Below the pieces are notes generated by a model. The model did no database searches. It saw nothing but the letters and a program-made list of their open reading frames with translations, and was not told the origin of the DNA. The translations under genes and the position numbers were made by a program. From JASHVB01 sp963762885 (lineage in GTDB: Bacteria > Pseudomonadota > Alphaproteobacteria > Acetobacterales > Acetobacteraceae), in NCBI GenBank assembly GCA_963762885.1, contig CAVXNH010000088.1:1-64000 (forward strand): DNA of 64,000 nucleotides, read 5' to 3'. Every line of letters starts with the position of its first letter. The stretch's first letter is position 1. Of the stretch, positions 61,889 to 64,000 are shown one piece after another.

Positions 61889-64000
61889 TCAGTAGTCCTC
61901 GAACGAGATGTTGGGCGGGACAACGTCTTGCGGCGCGAGTTCACCGGTCAGCAGCGGGGGCGTGACCAGCACGATCAGGTTCAGCCCTGGCAGGGGAGGT
62001 ACCGGCGGCACGGTCGGGCCGGGGTAGAGCAAGACCTCGCCGCCCGGCAGCCAGCCGATCGACAGGATGGGTGGGAGCAGCGGCGGTATAGGCGCGCCGC
62101 AGGCTGCGAGGCCGATGACGCAGTCGTTGAACGTGTAGCTTGGATCGATCGTCGGGATGATCTGCCCAAGCGCAGCCGCGGCGTCCGTCGTGACGCCGTC
62201 CACGCTGCCGAAAAGGTTTGCCGAGCCGCGCTGGCCAAGCACCAGCAGGCCGCCGACCTCCATGGTGCCGTTGGCGGTGCCGGTGCCGAGCCCGAGCACC
62301 AGGTTGGCGCCCGGCCCGTCGAGGTTGGCGAAGGTCGCGGTGCCGCCGGCCGCGGGGAGCTGAATGCGCAGCGTGGTGCCGGGGGCGTCGGTCAACGTCG
62401 AGACGCCGGTCTGCACGAACTGCGCAATCGGCCCGGCATTGGTTCCGAGCGCCAGCACCTGCAAAGTGCTGCCGTCCGGCGCGGGCGTGGGGCCGGATTG
62501 CTGGCTGAGCGGCGCTCCGATCGTAGCGATGTTGCCCGCCAGGGTCATCCGCCCGGTCGCGGTAATGGTGAGGAAATCGGCGGTGACCGGACCGGAGATC
62601 GTCAGTGGCACGGCGTCGAGCAGGCCCAGGCTGGCGGCGGTGAAGGGGCCGAGCACGCCGATGACATTGTTGTTCGTCAGCGCCGTGGCGCCGGCCGAGC
62701 TGCCGGTCAGCGTGCCTGCGGTGACGATACCGGCCGTCTGGTCGATCGCGCCCGCCGAGGTCAGCGTCATCGTCTCGCCCGAAGCGGTGACGTTGCCGGC
62801 GAGCGTCAGTCCGCCCGCGGTGGTGGTCAGGGTCAGCGGACCGGTGGAACTCACGGCGCCCGCGGTCTGCAACGCCTGGCCGTCCTTGAACGTGAGGCCG
62901 GCCGAACCGGGGCCGGTATCGTTGAACGGCCCGAGCACGCCGATAGCGTTGGTCTGATCGAGCGTCGCGCCGCCGACCGAACTGCCGGTCACCGTTGCCG
63001 CGGTGATCACGCCGCCGATCTGGTCGATCGCCCCCGCGGAAGTCAGCGTCACCGTCTGGCCTGCCGCGGTTACGTTGCCGCCGAGCGTCAGGCCACCCGC
63101 TGTGGTCGTCAGGCTCACCGGGCCGGCCGAAGACAGCAGGCCCGCGGTCTGCAATGGCTGGCCGTTGGTGAAGCTCAGCCCGGGCGAGCCCGCGCCGGTA
63201 TCGCTGAACGGCCCCAGTGTGCCGACCGCGTTGGCCTGGTTCAGCGTCGCGCCGCCGGCCGAAGTGCCGGTTAGCGTGGCCGCGGTGATCAAGCCGGCGG
63301 TCTGGACGATCGCCGCCGCCGAGGTCAGCGTGACCGTCTTACCCGCCGCGGTGACGTCACCGCCGAGCGTCACGCCGCCGATGGTCGTGATCAGGGTCAC
63401 CGGGCCGGTTGAGCTTATCACGCCGGCGGTCTGCAACGCCTGGCCGTCTTTGAAACTCAGGCCGGTCGAGCCTGCGCCGGTATCGCTGAACGGTCCCAGC
63501 GTGCCGATGGCATTGTCCTGATTGAGCGTCGCGCCGCCGACCGAGCTGCCGGCCAGCGTGGCCGCGGTGATCACGCCGGTGGCCTGGTCGAGCGCCCCCG
63601 CCGAGGTCAGCGTCACGGTCTGGCCCGCCGCGGTTACGTTGCCGCCGAGCGTCAGTCCACCGGCGGTGGTGGCCAGGGTCAGCGGGCCGGTGGAACTCAC
63701 CGTGCCTGCGGTCTGCAGCGCCTGCCCGTCCTTGAATGTGAGGCCGGCCGAACCGGCGCCGGTATCGCTGAACGGCCCAAGCGTACCGACGGCGTTGGCC
63801 AGATCGAGCGTCGCGCCGCCGACCGAACTGCCGGTCAGCGTGGCTGCGGTGATCAACCCGGCGGTCTGGTCGATCGCTGCCGCCGAAGTCAGCGTGACCG
63901 TCTGTCCCACCGCGGTGACATCACCGCCGAGCGTCATGCCACCAACGGTAGTGGTCAGGGTCACCGGGCCGGTGGAACTCACCACGCCCGCCGTCTGCAA
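61889..64000 (-). CDS. Giant repeat adhesin (filamentous-haemagglutinin type), N-terminus off window
   Basis: The visible 703 residues begin inside an array of 94-residue repeats: LQTAG.VSSTGP.TLTTT, then GG.TLGG.VTA.GQTVTLTS, A.AIDQ..G.ITAATLTGSS, VGGATL...NA.GTLGPFSD and TGAGS.GL.FKDGQA. Five repeats are seen. The pattern is the parallel beta-helix of filamentous haemagglutinin-like exoproteins. A non-repeat region (GVLGPFTAASLGLLDAVPLT ... LGLGTGTANGTMEVGGLLVL) and a Pro-rich tail (PIPPLLPPILSIGW, PTVPPVPPLPGLN) end in FEDY. The secretion signal and partner transporter would lie beyond the window. The stop is 2 bases from the CHAT lipoprotein start, so the two are co-transcribed. Confidence 0.85.
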   Translation of the reverse strand: MQTAGVVSSTGPVTLTTTVGGMTLGGDVTAVGQTVTLTSAAAIDQTAGLITAATLTGSSVGGATLDLANAVGTLGPFSDTGAGSAGLTFKDGQALQTAGTVSSTGPLTLATTAGGLTLGGNVTAAGQTVTLTSAGALDQATGVITAATLAGSSVGGATLNQDNAIGTLGPFSDTGAGSTGLSFKDGQALQTAGVISSTGPVTLITTIGGVTLGGDVTAAGKTVTLTSAAAIVQTAGLITAATLTGTSAGGATLNQANAVGTLGPFSDTGAGSPGLSFTNGQPLQTAGLLSSAGPVSLTTTAGGLTLGGNVTAAGQTVTLTSAGAIDQIGGVITAATVTGSSVGGATLDQTNAIGVLGPFNDTGPGSAGLTFKDGQALQTAGAVSSTGPLTLTTTAGGLTLAGNVTASGETMTLTSAGAIDQTAGIVTAGTLTGSSAGATALTNNNVIGVLGPFTAASLGLLDAVPLTISGPVTADFLTITATGRMTLAGNIATIGAPLSQQSGPTPAPDGSTLQVLALGTNAGPIAQFVQTGVSTLTDAPGTTLRIQLPAAGGTATFANLDGPGANLVLGLGTGTANGTMEVGGLLVLGQRGSANLFGSVDGVTTDAAAALGQIIPTIDPSYTFNDCVIGLAACGAPIPPLLPPILSIGWLPGGEVLLYPGPTVPPVPPLPGLNLIVLVTPPLLTGELAPQDVVPPNISFEDY
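62865..64000 (-). repeat. Tandem 282-bp repeats of the adhesin gene
   Basis: The anchor gtctgc (part of the LQTA codons) recurs at 62865, 63147, 63429, 63711 and 63993, exactly 282 bases apart each time with no length change. The perfect register indicates strong selection for unit length or recent homogenisation. The array continues beyond the window. Confidence 0.92.

Overview
This is a high-GC window from an alphaproteobacterium, most likely Acetobacteraceae or a close relative in Rhodospirillales. That placement is an inference from gene content: a divergent phaR/PHA-synthase locus, a tkt-gap-pgk block, a fabD...fabG-acpP-fabF-mltG cluster, TadG-like surface proteins and protocatechuate 3,4-dioxygenase genes. 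I see no rRNA, tRNA, CRISPR array, prophage or complete insertion sequence.

Layout. (1) 1-5318: three tandem paralogous TadG-like surface or pilus-associated proteins, all on the minus strand; the first runs off the window. (2) 5618-7910: a PhaC-like synthase and a PhaE-like subunit, divergent from the regulator phaR. (3) 8328-14224: a hotdog thioesterase with a truncated enoyl-CoA hydratase behind it, two glycosyltransferases, and a tight nucleotidyltransferase / PqqD-like / HprK-like cassette. (4) 14225-19622: an 18-bp tandem array, a short-chain dehydrogenase, adhP, a disrupted aldehyde dehydrogenase and a TetR regulator. (5) 19899-27641: the fatty-acid synthesis cluster, in which fabD is separated from fabG by a Uma2 protein, an SDR and a DUF2332 protein. 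(6) 27787-31310: a VWA-like protein and leuS. (7) 31578-36542: an LLM-class flavin monooxygenase, an HpaB-type hydroxylase, a VOC protein and pcaHG, which read as an aromatic-degradation group. (8) 36707-41010: GNAT acetyltransferase, YeeZ-like epimerase, alpha/beta hydrolase, MarR regulator and M17 aminopeptidase. (9) 41173-45844: pgk, gap and tkt. (10) 46047-58780: assorted secreted, methyltransferase, glycosyltransferase 9, OYE, pdxY, NUDIX, MFS and DUF3455 genes. (11) 58806-64000: a CHAT-protease lipoprotein directly behind a giant repeat adhesin.

Two themes cut across the window. First, intergenic space is filled with several families of long imperfect palindromes. One family, with arms beginning TAACCTCTCCCGC, sits at gene 3' ends and itself supplies the stop codon of at least five genes. 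Second, at least seven otherwise well-conserved genes (ALDH, fabD, LLM oxidoreductase, pcaG, pgk, gap and a repeat protein) contain small frame breaks, mostly one base beside short homopolymers. Because fabD, gap and pgk are central or essential genes, base-level sequence error is the likeliest cause, and the gene models here are given across the breaks.

The best candidates for undescribed biology are the PqqD-tail/HprK/nucleotidyltransferase cassette (10892-14224), the adhesin-CHAT lipoprotein pair (58806-64000), the triple TadG array with a shared upstream box, and the stop-codon-donating palindromes.
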